DNA of 64,000 nucleotides from Paeniglutamicibacter sp. Y32M11 (GCF_019285735.1 NZ_CP079107.1:1364001-1428000), one strand, 5' to 3'; positions 36,061 through 45,812 are shown, counted from the first letter of the stretch. The notes: a model not told the origin generated them from the letters alone. Translations and numbers: made by a program.

Positions 36061-36810
36061 GTGATTCAGGCAGCCCGAAACCCGCGACTGGCAGTAGTAG
36101 CCGGCGATTCTCAGCGCGCCGTAGCGCTTAATATCGGCGAGGTCCTCTCTGAGCTACATGAGGAGTTCGCGCAGGTCACCGCCTCGAAGATTCGCTTCCT
36201 CGAGGAAAAGGGACTGCTCACACCACAGCGGACATCGGCCGGGTATCGCAAATACCTGCCCGATGACGTTGGTCGATTGCGCTTCATTTTGGGTCTGCAA
36301 CGAGACCAATACCTGCCGTTGAAGGTCATCAAGGACTACTTGGATGCCGTTGACCGGGGAGATCGCCCCGAGCAGCTGCCCGGCGGACACACCCTGGCCC
36401 CACGTAGCATCAGCGAGCAGATGACCCGGGACTTGGTGGCTCGCACCCGACCGGTCACTAAGGCCGAGTTGCAGGGTCTGTGTGGTGGCAGCATCGAATT
36501 AATTGAAGACCTAGTGGCCTTCGGCATGATTGTGCCGGAGAACGACCGATTTGATGAGCATGCACAAAAGATCGCTGTTGCCTCGGCGGCTCTGGCGGGT
36601 CATGGCATCGAACCACGGCATCTACGCGCCTTCCGGGCGGCGGCCGATCGCGAGGTAGGACTCGTTGAGGGGGTAGTTGCCCCGCAGCGTAGCCGCGGCG
36701 ATATGGCCTCACGAGCGCGAGCAGCGGAAACCGCTCGGGAGATCAGCGACGCCTGCATGGCTCTGCACGGAGCGCTTGTTAATGGAGCCATCGCAAAAAT
36801 GGACCACTAG
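36061..36810 (+). CDS. ftsR: MerR-family regulator, FtsR/Rv1828 type
   Basis: A 249-residue regulator starting at GTG 36061, 13 bases after garA. The MerR winged helix is visible (LNIGEVLSELHEEFAQVTAS, KIRFLEEKGLLTPQRTSAGYRKY) with the actinobacterial FILGLQRDQYLPLKVIKDYL. The position between garA and DUF151 equals Rv1828. The corynebacterial member FtsR activates ftsZ, so a link to cell division is likely by family. No strong ribosome site supports the GTG, and no other start fits. Confidence 0.85.
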   Translation: MIQAARNPRLAVVAGDSQRAVALNIGEVLSELHEEFAQVTASKIRFLEEKGLLTPQRTSAGYRKYLPDDVGRLRFILGLQRDQYLPLKVIKDYLDAVDRGDRPEQLPGGHTLAPRSISEQMTRDLVARTRPVTKAELQGLCGGSIELIEDLVAFGMIVPENDRFDEHAQKIAVASAALAGHGIEPRHLRAFRAAADREVGLVEGVVAPQRSRGDMASRARAAETAREISDACMALHGALVNGAIAKMDH

Positions 36811-36861
36811 TTGGGACCCGGTGACTGCCGATAGCAGTTGCCCCGAGTTAGGAGCGGAACC

Positions 36862-37344
36862 ATGCACGAACTTGAAGTTGTGGGAGTACGCATCGAACTT
36901 CCCTCCAACCAGCCATTGGTCCTACTCAAGGAAATTCACTCGGCGCGACACCTTCCCATTTGGATCGGTGCGCCGGAAGCTTCGGCGATTGCTATGTTCC
37001 AGCAGGGCATTGTTCCGCCCCGCCCGCTGACTCATGATTTGATGATTTCCACCTTCCACGCCCTGGGTACCCCGTTGATCCGCGTCGAGATCATTTCGGT
37101 GCTAAACGCCGTTTTCACCGCCGAATTGGTGTTTGCCGACGATGTGCGGGTTGATGCCAGGTCCTCGGATGCCATTGCCCTGGCCTTGCGCGCGCAATGT
37201 CCCATTCTGTGTGATGACAAGGTGCTTGATGAAGCTTCGGTACTTGTTTCCGATGACGCAGAGGTTGCCGAGGGCGAAGAAGATCAGGTGCGCGAATTCC
37301 GTGAATTCCTCAACGAAGTTGAGCCAGAAGATTTTGATAAATAG
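36862..37344 (+). CDS. DUF151 bifunctional-nuclease family protein
   Basis: A 160-residue protein of the DUF151 family, reported as DNase/RNase in some members. Family segments are PLVLLKEIHSARHLPIWIG, RPLTHDLMISTFHALG and VDARSSDAIALALRAQCPI. The acidic C-terminus DDAEVAEGEEDQVREF follows. ATG 36862 has GGAGCGG upstream. It is part of the garA cluster (Rv1829 position). Confidence 0.9.
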   Translation: MHELEVVGVRIELPSNQPLVLLKEIHSARHLPIWIGAPEASAIAMFQQGIVPPRPLTHDLMISTFHALGTPLIRVEIISVLNAVFTAELVFADDVRVDARSSDAIALALRAQCPILCDDKVLDEASVLVSDDAEVAEGEEDQVREFREFLNEVEPEDFDK

Positions 37345-37533
37345 GCGGCTGTGCGCGACACGCCTCAAGTTAAGCTTGAAGGTCTTTGACGCGGCCCCAA
37401 TGTAGTCGTACCGTCGAAGCATAAGTTTACTAAGGTCTGCCCTTCTGCGGTTCTCGGTTTCACTCGCAAAGAAATCGTCCCACGCCCGGCAGGCCTCCTT
37501 CCCTCACGGGGATGCTTGAGCAAGGAGATTCCA

Positions 37534-38118
37534 ATGAATCCCACGGACGACCAACGCGCAACGCCCCTTAGGCATGCCACCTCGCAGCACAATACCCAAG
37601 GACTTCTCTTCACCGAGGACCTTCCGGTGCTTGATGAGGACGCGGGCTACCGCGGTCCCATCGTGTGCAAGGCCGCGGGAATCACCTACCGCCAACTCGA
37701 CTACTGGGCCCGAACCGGATTGGTTGAGCCAGCCGTGCGCGAGGCCAGCGGTTCCGGGACTCAGCGCCTCTACGGTTTCCGTGACATCTTGGTGCTCAAG
37801 GTCGTGAAGCGCCTGCTGGACACGGGCGTGTCCCTGCAACAGATCCGCAGCGCCGTGGAACACCTGCGTGAACGCGGTGTTGAAGATCTGGCCCAGATTA
37901 CGCTGATGAGCGATGGCGCGTCGGTCTATGAATGCACCTCCGCGGATGAGGTCATCGACCTGGTGCAGGGCGGACAGGGCGTGTTTGGTATCGCCGTCGG
38001 CCGGGTCTGGCGCGAAGTTGAAGGATCCTTGTCGCAGCTGCCCAGTGAACGAGCCAGCGAAGAATTACCGCAGGACGAGTTGTCCCTGCGCCGGGCCGCG
38101 AAGCGCTCGGCCAGCTAG
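37534..38118 (+). CDS. MerR-family regulator (Rv1830 type)
   Basis: A 194-residue MerR protein: helix-turn-helix and wing GITYRQLDYWARTGLVEPAV ... GSGTQRLYGFRDILVLKVVKRLLDTG, then a helical C-terminus without metal-binding Cys. The ATG at 37534 is preceded by AAGGAG. It sits at the conserved position after DUF151 and is followed by a 23-bp terminator stem. Confidence 0.9.
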   Translation: MNPTDDQRATPLRHATSQHNTQGLLFTEDLPVLDEDAGYRGPIVCKAAGITYRQLDYWARTGLVEPAVREASGSGTQRLYGFRDILVLKVVKRLLDTGVSLQQIRSAVEHLRERGVEDLAQITLMSDGASVYECTSADEVIDLVQGGQGVFGIAVGRVWREVEGSLSQLPSERASEELPQDELSLRRAAKRSAS

Positions 38119-38149
38119 GTCCGTTGCCGCTCCAATCCTCGTCAATGAG

Positions 38150-38205
38150 ATGGGCCGGGGTGTTACTCACGTCTACACGTGAGTAACACCCCGGCCCATT
38201 TCTTT
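38150..38205 (+). terminator. Rho-independent terminator after the MerR gene
   Basis: A perfect 23-bp stem with a CTAC loop (arms 38150-38172 and 38177-38199, core GGGTGTTACTCACG) followed by TTCTTT. Confidence 0.9.
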
Positions 38206-38270
38206 AGGTTCGGTGATCGTCGATGGCCGATTGACGGACCGGGTGCAGGAAAGCATCGGGACGGCAAAGG

Positions 38271-38316
38271 ACCGCTTCGCCGTGACTTGAAGATGCTTAT
38301 CTCACGGCGAAGCGGT
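38271..38316 (-). terminator. Hairpin after the orphan ParA gene
   Basis: ACCGCTTCGCCGTGA and its exact complement TCACGGCGAAGCGGT, 15 bp with a 16-base loop. It lies 22 bases beyond the stop of the minus-strand gene at 38338. The tail on the minus strand is CCTTTGCC, only weakly T-rich. Confidence 0.65.
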
Positions 38317-38337
38317 CTTGTGTGTACTGGGATGTAG

Positions 38338-39156
38338 CTACTTCTTGGGGGAGTCGGTGATGTTCCGCAGCAGCTCATCAAAGAGCCCTGCGGTCTTTTG
38401 CGCGGGGCGACCTGGCCACTGGTGCACCGAATAGGCGGCACCCTGGATCTGCTGCCAATCGGCAAACTCGGGCAACTCCGGGCTCAAGACCGAAGCACCG
38501 AACATGGAGCGCATCTCGGTCAGGCGGAAGCGGTGCTCATCGGAATCCTTGCGGACGCGGTTAGCGACAACATCGATGCGGCCAAGATCCGGTGCATATT
38601 CCTTGCGGAACATTTCTAGGGCGCGCTGGGTACGTTCGGTACCTGCCACGGAGAAGAGCGACGGCTCGGCAACCAGCATGATCCGATCACTCGCACTCCA
38701 CGCCATTCGAGTCAACCCGTTCAGCGAAGGCGGGCAATCAACCAGCACCAGCGCGTAACCCGAGGTCTTAGAAAGTAACTGAGTGAGTCGACGCAGATCG
38801 CGAGCGCGTAAATCTGGGCGGTCGTAAATACCGGTGTAGGCATCGCCCACCGCTACATCCAATACCGGAACACGGGTCAGCGAACGCTTGGAGATGGCCT
38901 TGGCCTGCCATGAGCTGGAGACGATGTTGTCAGACAGATTCGCCTTACGCGCATTTTTCAGCATGCGCCCGATCGTCAACTTGCCCTCGGCTCGAACTCC
39001 CAGACCAGTGCTGGCATCGGCATGTGGATCAAGGTCGATAACGAGTGTGGGTATACCAGCGGCTAGGGCGGCCGAAGCAAGCCCCAATGTAACGGAGGTC
39101 TTGCCTACGCCACCTTTAAGGCTGCTAATGCTCACTACCTGCACGGAACTGACCAC
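38338..39156 (-). CDS. Orphan ParA/MinD-like ATPase
   Basis: A 272-residue deviant-Walker ATPase: SSLKGGVGKTSVTLGLASAAL and VIDLDPHADASTGLG. No ParB or kleisin gene is adjacent. The start may be GTG 39156 or GTG 39144; the latter gives the more usual N-terminus beginning at QVVSISSLKGG. It is divergent from pyruvate carboxylase with 267 bases between. The role is unknown; positioning of a chromosome region or protein cluster would be the family expectation. Confidence 0.87.
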   Translation of the reverse strand: MVSSVQVVSISSLKGGVGKTSVTLGLASAALAAGIPTLVIDLDPHADASTGLGVRAEGKLTIGRMLKNARKANLSDNIVSSSWQAKAISKRSLTRVPVLDVAVGDAYTGIYDRPDLRARDLRRLTQLLSKTSGYALVLVDCPPSLNGLTRMAWSASDRIMLVAEPSLFSVAGTERTQRALEMFRKEYAPDLGRIDVVANRVRKDSDEHRFRLTEMRSMFGASVLSPELPEFADWQQIQGAAYSVHQWPGRPAQKTAGLFDELLRNITDSPKK

Positions 39157-39423
39157 GCCCTTTTCTACTGTTAGTTGCTCGCGACTAAACGATTGGTTCC
39201 CTCAACATCATAATCGGGTTCCGGAGGCTTTGCCGACACCATCCAAAATGAGCGACTGACACCAGTGTTTCGTACCTCACGCAATCTTTTGCGGTGCGTG
39301 TGCGCGGTCACTGTAGGGTGTGACGTGGGGCGCCAGCGACTACTGCGGCCCCAACGTCGCAAACTCACGACCTGAGATATGCGTGCGTCATTCACCCCCC
39401 TTTTATCATTTCGCAGGAGCACC

Positions 39424-42400
39424 ATGTTTACTAAGATCTTGGTAGCCAACCGCGGCGAGATCGCCATCCGCGCCTTCCGTGCCGGCTACGAGCTGGGCGC
39501 GAAGACCGTCGCCGTATACCCCTACGAGGATCGCAACTCGATCCACCGTCAAAAGTCTGATGAGGCGTACCGTATTGGCGAAGAAGGCCACCCGGTACGT
39601 GCCTACCTGGATGTGGACGAGGTCATCCGTGTGGCTAAGGAAGCCGGCGCGGATGCCATTTACCCGGGGTACGGATTCCTGTCGGAAAACCCTGATCTGG
39701 CCCGTGCTGCGGCCGAAGCAGGGATTAAGTTCATTGGCCCGGCCGCGGAGATCCTTGAGATGGCCGGTAACAAGGTCGAAGCCCTGCGCGCTGCCCGTGC
39801 GGCGGGAATCCCCGTGCTGCAGTCCTCGGAGCCGAGCTCCGATGTTGAGTACCTCACCGCCGAGGCCGACAAGATCGGCTTCCCGGTCTTTGTTAAGGCA
39901 GTCGCCGGCGGCGGCGGGCGAGGCATGCGCCGCGTGGATAGCCGCGATCAACTGGCCGAGTCACTCTCCGCGGCGATGCGCGAAGCAGCAAGCGCCTTTG
40001 GTGATGACACGATGTTCGTTGAACAGGCGGTGCTGCGTCCGCGTCACATCGAGGTCCAGATCCTGGCCGATGAGCATGGCAACGTCGTTCACCTCTTTGA
40101 GCGTGATTGCTCGCTGCAGCGCCGGCACCAGAAGGTCATCGAGATCGCTCCGGCACCGAACCTGGACGAGAAGATCCGCCAGGCTCTTTACTCCGATGCC
40201 GTGAAGTTCGCCAAGTCGCTGAAGTACCAGAATGCCGGAACCGTGGAGTTCCTGGTCGATACCGTGGGCGAGCGCGCCGGTCAGCACGTGTTCATCGAGA
40301 TGAACCCGCGCATCCAGGTGGAGCACACCGTCACCGAAGAAATCACCGACGTTGACCTGGTGCAGGCGCAGATGCGGATTGCCGCCGGTGAAACGCTCGA
40401 AGAGCTGGGGATCCGCCAGGACGAGCTGCAGATCCGCGGCGTTGCCCTGCAGTCGCGTATCACCACCGAGGACCCGGCCAACGGCTTCCGCCCGGACGTC
40501 GGAACCATCACCGTGTACCGCTCGGCCGGCGGCTCCGGCGTGCGCTTGGACGGTGGCACCATCTACACCGGCGCCGAAGTCTCCCCGCACTTTGACTCGA
40601 TGCTGGTCAAGCTCACCTGCCGTGGACGCGATTTCCCCACCGCGGTGGCTCGCGCCCGCCGTGCCCTGGCAGAATTCCGTGTTCGCGGTGTGACAACGAA
40701 CATCCCGTTCCTGATGAACGTGCTTGATGACCCGACGTTCCTGGCCGGAGAGGCCGCCACCGACTTCATCGACGCGCACCCGGAACTGCTCGCCGGCAAG
40801 AAGTCACAGGACCGTGGCACCAAGGCGCTGGCGTTTTTGGCCGACGTGACGGTCAACCAGCCCAACGGTGAACGCATTGACGGCATCGATCCGCGCAAGA
40901 AGCTTCCCTCCTTCCCGGGAGATAAGGCGTCACAGCCCGAACGTAGCCCGTTTGATGGTCCCTCGGATCAGGTGCCGGCCGCCGGCTGGCGCCAGCGTCT
41001 GCTGGAACTTGGCCCGGAGGGCTTTGCCAAGGCGCTGCGTGACTCCACGGCCGTGGCAGTCACCGACACCACCTTCCGCGATGCGCACCAGTCGCTGCTG
41101 GCCACCCGCGTGCGAACCCGTGACCTGTTGGCCGCGGCACCCGCCTACGCTCACGTGATGCCGCAGCTGTTCTCCATGGAGGTCTGGGGAGGTGCGACCT
41201 ACGATGTGTCGCTGCGCTTCCTGGGCGAGGATCCGTGGAAGCGACTGGCGCTCTTGCGTGCGGAACTGCCGAACATCCCGTTGCAGATGCTGCTGCGCGG
41301 ACGCAACACCGTTGGCTACACCCCCTACCCGACGGAGGTCACCGACGCGTTTGTGAAGGAAGCCGCTGCCACCGGCATCGACATCTTCCGCATCTTTGAC
41401 GCGCTGAACGACGTCTCACAGATGGCTCCGGCCATCAAGGCGGTACGCGATACGGGTACGGCCGTGGCCGAGGTGGCCCTGTGCTACACCGGTAACCTGC
41501 TGGATCCCAAGGAAGATCTGTACACGCTGGATTACTACCTGAATCTGGCACAACAGATTGTTGACGCCGGGGCACACATCCTGGCGATCAAGGACATGGC
41601 CGGGCTGCTGCGCCCGGCGGCGGCCACCAAACTGGTCACCGCCCTGCGCGAACGCTTTGACCTGCCGGTGCACCTGCACACCCACGACACCGCCGGTGGC
41701 CAGTCGGCCACGCTGATGGCAGCGATCAACGCTGGCGTCGACGCGGTGGATGTTGCCGCGGCCTCGATGTCCGGGACCACCTCCCAGCCATCGTCCTCGG
41801 CCCTGATTGCCGCGCTGGAGAACACCGAGCGCGACACCGGCATCTCCCTTGAGGCAGCCGCCTCGCTGGAACCGTACTGGGAATCGGTGCGCACGATGTA
41901 CGCACCGTTTGAATCCGGGCTTGCCGCTCCGACCGGACGCGTCTACCGCCACGAAATCCCCGGAGGCCAGCTCTCCAACCTGCGCCAGCAGGCCATCGCG
42001 CTGGGCCTGGGGGAGCGCTTCGAGGCCATCGAAGACATGTACACCGCGGCCAACGCGATTCTGGGCCGACTGGTCAAGGTCACCCCGTCCTCCAAGGTGG
42101 TGGGCGATTTGGCCCTGCAGCTGGTGGGCATGGGTGTTGACCCGGTGGAGTTTGAAAAGAACCCGCAATCCTTCGACATTCCGGATTCGGTCATCCAGTT
42201 CCTCTCCGGGGAACTGGGCGATCCTCCGGGAGGCTGGCCCGAGCCGTTCCGCTCCAAGGCGTTGGAGGGGCGTGTGGTGCGTCCACACGTTGAGCAATTG
42301 CTGGCCGAAGACTCCGCGGCACTGAACGCGGATTCCGAGACTCGTCGCGCCACGCTGAACCGCCTGCTCTTTGCCGGCCCGACGCGTGACTACAACACGA

Positions 42401-42873
42401 TGGTTGAAAACTACGGCGACGTGTCCACGCTGCACACCCGTGACTACCTCTACGGTCTGGTCAAGGGCCGTGAGCATGTGGTGTCCCTGGGTAAGGGGGT
42501 CCGCCTGCTGGTGATCTTGCAGTCCATCTCGGAGCCCGATGAGAAGGGCCTGCGCACCGTGACCGTCACGCTGAACGGCCAGTCCCGTCAGCTGAGCGTG
42601 CGCGACGCATCGGTGGAATCCACCGTGGTGACCGCGGAGAAGGCAGATACAACCAACCCCGCCCACATTGCCGCCCCGTTTGCTGGCGCCGTCACCCCGC
42701 AGGTTGCCGTGGGTGACACGATTGAGGTGGGTGGAACCGTTGCCACCATCGAAGCGATGAAGATGGAGGCGGGGATCACCTCCACCGTCGCCGGCACCGT
42801 GGCTCGTTTGGCGATTGGCGGAACCACTCAGGTACAGGGTGGGGATCTGTTGATCGTCATCGACCCTGCCTAG
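39424..42873 (+). CDS. pyc: Pyruvate carboxylase
   Basis: Biotin enzyme replenishing oxaloacetate. The 1149-residue single chain has a biotin carboxylase (FTKILVANRGEIAIRAFRAG, AVAGGGGRGMRRV), a carboxyltransferase (TDTTFRDAHQSLLATRVRTRD, AIKDMAGLLRP), and a C-terminal biotin carrier with the attachment lysine in EAMKMEAG. The length matches the family. The ATG at 39424 follows GCAGGAG. Together with the prp and dct genes it fits growth on organic acids. Confidence 0.97.
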   Translation: MFTKILVANRGEIAIRAFRAGYELGAKTVAVYPYEDRNSIHRQKSDEAYRIGEEGHPVRAYLDVDEVIRVAKEAGADAIYPGYGFLSENPDLARAAAEAGIKFIGPAAEILEMAGNKVEALRAARAAGIPVLQSSEPSSDVEYLTAEADKIGFPVFVKAVAGGGGRGMRRVDSRDQLAESLSAAMREAASAFGDDTMFVEQAVLRPRHIEVQILADEHGNVVHLFERDCSLQRRHQKVIEIAPAPNLDEKIRQALYSDAVKFAKSLKYQNAGTVEFLVDTVGERAGQHVFIEMNPRIQVEHTVTEEITDVDLVQAQMRIAAGETLEELGIRQDELQIRGVALQSRITTEDPANGFRPDVGTITVYRSAGGSGVRLDGGTIYTGAEVSPHFDSMLVKLTCRGRDFPTAVARARRALAEFRVRGVTTNIPFLMNVLDDPTFLAGEAATDFIDAHPELLAGKKSQDRGTKALAFLADVTVNQPNGERIDGIDPRKKLPSFPGDKASQPERSPFDGPSDQVPAAGWRQRLLELGPEGFAKALRDSTAVAVTDTTFRDAHQSLLATRVRTRDLLAAAPAYAHVMPQLFSMEVWGGATYDVSLRFLGEDPWKRLALLRAELPNIPLQMLLRGRNTVGYTPYPTEVTDAFVKEAAATGIDIFRIFDALNDVSQMAPAIKAVRDTGTAVAEVALCYTGNLLDPKEDLYTLDYYLNLAQQIVDAGAHILAIKDMAGLLRPAAATKLVTALRERFDLPVHLHTHDTAGGQSATLMAAINAGVDAVDVAAASMSGTTSQPSSSALIAALENTERDTGISLEAAASLEPYWESVRTMYAPFESGLAAPTGRVYRHEIPGGQLSNLRQQAIALGLGERFEAIEDMYTAANAILGRLVKVTPSSKVVGDLALQLVGMGVDPVEFEKNPQSFDIPDSVIQFLSGELGDPPGGWPEPFRSKALEGRVVRPHVEQLLAEDSAALNADSETRRATLNRLLFAGPTRDYNTMVENYGDVSTLHTRDYLYGLVKGREHVVSLGKGVRLLVILQSISEPDEKGLRTVTVTLNGQSRQLSVRDASVESTVVTAEKADTTNPAHIAAPFAGAVTPQVAVGDTIEVGGTVATIEAMKMEAGITSTVAGTVARLAIGGTTQVQGGDLLIVIDPA

Positions 42874-42889
42874 CCGCCGCTAATGATCC

Positions 42890-42927
42890 GTTGGTGACCC
42901 GCCGAAGACCATCGGCCGGTCACCAAC
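42890..42927 (+). terminator. Hairpin after pyc
   Basis: GTTGGTGACC ... GGTCACCAAC continues into GCCGA ... TCGGC after a C-C mismatch, 15 paired bases with a 6-base loop, starting 17 bases after the stop. No T run. Confidence 0.6.
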
Positions 42928-42975
42928 ACACGGCAACAGCCGTCGTCAGAACCGACGTCACCTATTCACAACCTC

Positions 42976-43039
42976 AAGCGAGGACGGACCCGTAGCTGCC
43001 TTTCCCACCGTGGGGGCGCTGCGGAATCCGTCCTCGCTT
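42976..43039. other. Inverted repeat before the gene at 43136
   Basis: AAGCGAGGACGGA at 42976-42988 and its exact complement TCCGTCCTCGCTT at 43027-43039, separated by 38 bases. Function unknown; it could be an operator pair or an RNA stem about 95 bases before the start codon. Confidence 0.5.
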
Positions 43040-43135
43040 GCGTGTTATGGTGCGAGAGACGGTGCAATCACCTCGGCAGATCAAGACAAACCGGCGGACG
43101 CCATCATGCGGTGCAGCCAGAAGGAGTGGGGTCCC

Positions 43136-44296
43136 ATGGCCAGCAGTGGGTCAGGATTTTTTGCACGGTTCTTCAAGCGGCGAGAACGGCCAAGCACCGT
43201 GCAGCAAGAGGTGTCGACGCAGGGGAGTAACAATCCCGCCGCGGATGCTGGACGAGACACGGAAGCGATTCTTAACACCGCGGTGAGGGACACCGCTGAG
43301 ATGCCGGTGCCGGACCAGCAGAGCGTTGTCAGTCCGGAGCCAGTTGAAGTTCCCTCAGTCGGTGGCACGCCCGATGCTCGCACGCCCGAGGTTCTCACGC
43401 CCGAGGCGCCCACTTCCAGTGCTGCGGTCACAGCTCCAGCTCCAGCTACTACTCCAGCGCCGGATTCGGCTGAGGACCTTGAGTCGAGTGCCGATGCCGC
43501 TGACCCCACGAAAGCGGCTGCCGACACGGAAACCGAAGAGTCGAAGGACGCTGCTGGCATCACGGACTCGGCGCAGGATTTCGAACCCGAAAATCCACCG
43601 GCCCCGGCCGCTACAAATGACGGCACAGAATCGAAAATCACCCCGAAGGTGGCTTCTACTGCGGACATCGAGCCCGCCCCGGAGGACGAGGCAGCAACTG
43701 ACACGCCGGTTCCTGTCCCGGATCATGCCACTGCTGCGGAGAATAACCCCGAAACAGCCACGCCCAATCCCATCGCTGACACCGCTTCGGCCGCAAAAGC
43801 TCGTATCCCGGCACCTTCCGGTGTCCCAGAACTGCGTGTCGTCACGATTGTCTCGCTGGCCGAACACGCCGGGGCGACCACCGTCGCCGCGGCGCTGGGG
43901 AACCGCTCGGAAGCCAAACGCTGGCAGATCCGTGCCACCGGGCCGGGACTGAGTCGCGCGGCATTCTCCGGGATGCTCACGGACACCGACGCGCTGGTAT
44001 TGGTCTCCCCGGCGGATCCGTCCAGCACCTCAGTGCTGGACGAGAAGTTGCGCTGGCTCATCTCAAATAACCGTCCCGCCCTGCCCGGGCGCACCATCTT
44101 CGTGATCAACCTCGGTTCCGCGCATGACGCGGGCCTTCAACTTCCCGCGGATTTGGAAAACCCTGTGGTCCTGCTGCCGCTGGATCCGGCACTGGCTCTG
44201 CCCGCGCTCACCCCGAGGGCCCCGCGCCGGGCCGCCCGCCGTGCCATCGACCAACTTGTTGAAGAAATTTCGTCCATCCTTGAGGAGCAAAGTTAA
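43136..44296 (+). CDS. Acidic Pro/Ala-rich protein with degenerate ParA-like C-terminus
   Basis: A 386-residue protein. Residues 1-25 are basic (FFARFFKRRERPS). About 26-230 is a low-complexity stretch of Ala, Pro, Glu, Asp and Thr, probably disordered. Residues about 235-386 resemble a SIMIBI P-loop fold: VVTIVSLAEHAGATTVAAALG stands where a ParA P-loop would be, but the lysines needed for nucleotide binding are absent (AGATT instead of GKT). ATG 43136 has AAGGAG upstream. It runs into mtr four bases later, so co-transcription is likely. I do not recognise a named family. Confidence 0.78.
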   Translation: MASSGSGFFARFFKRRERPSTVQQEVSTQGSNNPAADAGRDTEAILNTAVRDTAEMPVPDQQSVVSPEPVEVPSVGGTPDARTPEVLTPEAPTSSAAVTAPAPATTPAPDSAEDLESSADAADPTKAAADTETEESKDAAGITDSAQDFEPENPPAPAATNDGTESKITPKVASTADIEPAPEDEAATDTPVPVPDHATAAENNPETATPNPIADTASAAKARIPAPSGVPELRVVTIVSLAEHAGATTVAAALGNRSEAKRWQIRATGPGLSRAAFSGMLTDTDALVLVSPADPSSTSVLDEKLRWLISNNRPALPGRTIFVINLGSAHDAGLQLPADLENPVVLLPLDPALALPALTPRAPRRAARRAIDQLVEEISSILEEQS

Positions 44297-44300
44297 CACT

Positions 44301-45713
44301 ATGGCGCACTACGATCTGGCCATCATCGGTTCGGGATCCGGAAACTCGTTGATCACCGAGTTCTGGGACAACAAAAAAGTGGCGATCATCGATGCCGGCA
44401 TCTTTGGCGGCACCTGTCTAAACGTCGGCTGCATCCCCACCAAGATGTTCGTTTACCCCGCCGCGCTGGCCGCATCCGTGGCCGAAGCGAAACGTCTGGG
44501 CGTCTCGATGAGTTTTGCGGGGGCCGACTGGCCCGCCATGCGCGATCGCATCTTCGGGCGCATCGACGCCATCTCGGAAGCGGGCAAGAACTACCGCGCC
44601 AACGAGCTGGAAAACGTCACGCTGTATGCCGAACACGTCTCCTTCGTCTCGGCCCATGAGCTGCGCACGGCCAGCGGGGTGAGCATCACCGCAGAGAAAA
44701 TTGTCATTGCTGCCGGCTCGCGCGCCGTGCTGCCGCAGGCGCCGGGCATCAACCTGCCCGGCGTGCACACTTCCGACACCATCATGCGCCTGGAGCGCCT
44801 GCCGCAGCGCCTGGTGATCCTGGGTGGTGGCTACATCGCCAGCGAATTCGCTGCCGTCTTCTCGGCTCTGGGCAGTGAAGTCACTCAGGTGAACCGCTCT
44901 TCTGCCCTGATGCGCGGGCAGGATGCGGATATTTCCGCTGCCTTCACGAAGGCCGCAACCACCCGCTGGGGTGTTGAGCTGAACGCCGCGCTCAGCGGCA
45001 TCACCCGCGAAGGTGAGGTGTTGAGCATCCATCTGGAACGCGACGGGCAGCCCTTCGTATTGGAGGCCGATGCGGTCCTGGTGGCGACCGGTCGGACGCC
45101 GAACACCCATGGGCTCGGGGTGAGCGAGCTCGGCTTTGATATGCGCGCGGACGGCTCGCTGGTGGTCGATGACTACCAGCGTATCCTGGCCGACGGTGCG
45201 GTGGTCGAGGGGCTCTTCGGGATGGGTGATGTGGCCAACACGCAGCAGCTCAAGCACGTGGCCAACCGCGAGGCCCGCGTGGTGATCAACAATCTTGAGC
45301 ACCCCGAGTCCCTGCGCACCATGGATCGCAGGGCAGTTCCGGCGGCGGTCTTCAGCAACCCGCAGATCGCCTACGTGGGTGCCACCGAGGAGCAGGCCCG
45401 TGCCGAGCATGGGGATCGGGTGCTGAGCGTGGTGCAGCCCTATGGGTCCACCGCCTACGGCTGGGCCATGGAGGACGAGGAAGGCATCGTGAAGCTGCTG
45501 GCTCATCGGGACACCGGTCTGCTGCTCGGCGCCCACATCATGGGGCATGAGGCATCGTTGTTGATTCAGCCGTTGATCCAGGCGATGTACTCCGGCATGG
45601 ATGTTAACACCATGGCCCGCGGCCCGTTCTGGATCCACCCGGCGCTGAGCGAAGTGGTGGAAAACGCGCTGTTGGCCCTGGGCATGAGTCCTCGCGCCAA
45701 CGAGCCGCTGTAG
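44301..45713 (+). CDS. mtr: Mycothione reductase
   Basis: FAD enzyme that reduces mycothiol disulfide with NADPH. The 470-residue protein has the FAD loop LAIIGSGSGN, the redox-active pair Cys39/Cys44 in GGTCLNVGCIPTK, a second nucleotide loop VILGGGYIASEFA, and a C-terminal dimerisation domain with the catalytic His in GPFWIHPALSEVVENALL. This C-terminal form is typical of mycothione rather than glutathione reductases. A GAGGAG ribosome site lies in the end of the preceding gene. Confidence 0.93.
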   Translation: MAHYDLAIIGSGSGNSLITEFWDNKKVAIIDAGIFGGTCLNVGCIPTKMFVYPAALAASVAEAKRLGVSMSFAGADWPAMRDRIFGRIDAISEAGKNYRANELENVTLYAEHVSFVSAHELRTASGVSITAEKIVIAAGSRAVLPQAPGINLPGVHTSDTIMRLERLPQRLVILGGGYIASEFAAVFSALGSEVTQVNRSSALMRGQDADISAAFTKAATTRWGVELNAALSGITREGEVLSIHLERDGQPFVLEADAVLVATGRTPNTHGLGVSELGFDMRADGSLVVDDYQRILADGAVVEGLFGMGDVANTQQLKHVANREARVVINNLEHPESLRTMDRRAVPAAVFSNPQIAYVGATEEQARAEHGDRVLSVVQPYGSTAYGWAMEDEEGIVKLLAHRDTGLLLGAHIMGHEASLLIQPLIQAMYSGMDVNTMARGPFWIHPALSEVVENALLALGMSPRANEPL

Positions 45714-45740
45714 GCCGACGCCGGAGAGTGTAAGCACACA

Positions 45741-45780
45741 TACCGTGGGGCGGACATCAGCTGATGTCCGCCCCACGGTA
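45741..45780. terminator. Perfect palindrome between convergent mtr and fadD-type genes
   Basis: TACCGTGGGGCGGACATCAG followed at once by its exact complement, 20 bp per arm. It lies between two convergent stops, so it likely ends transcription both ways. There is no T run. Confidence 0.8.
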
Positions 45781-45812
45781 GTTGGAGCCCGTCACGGGCT
45801 GTGGTGTTCTGA

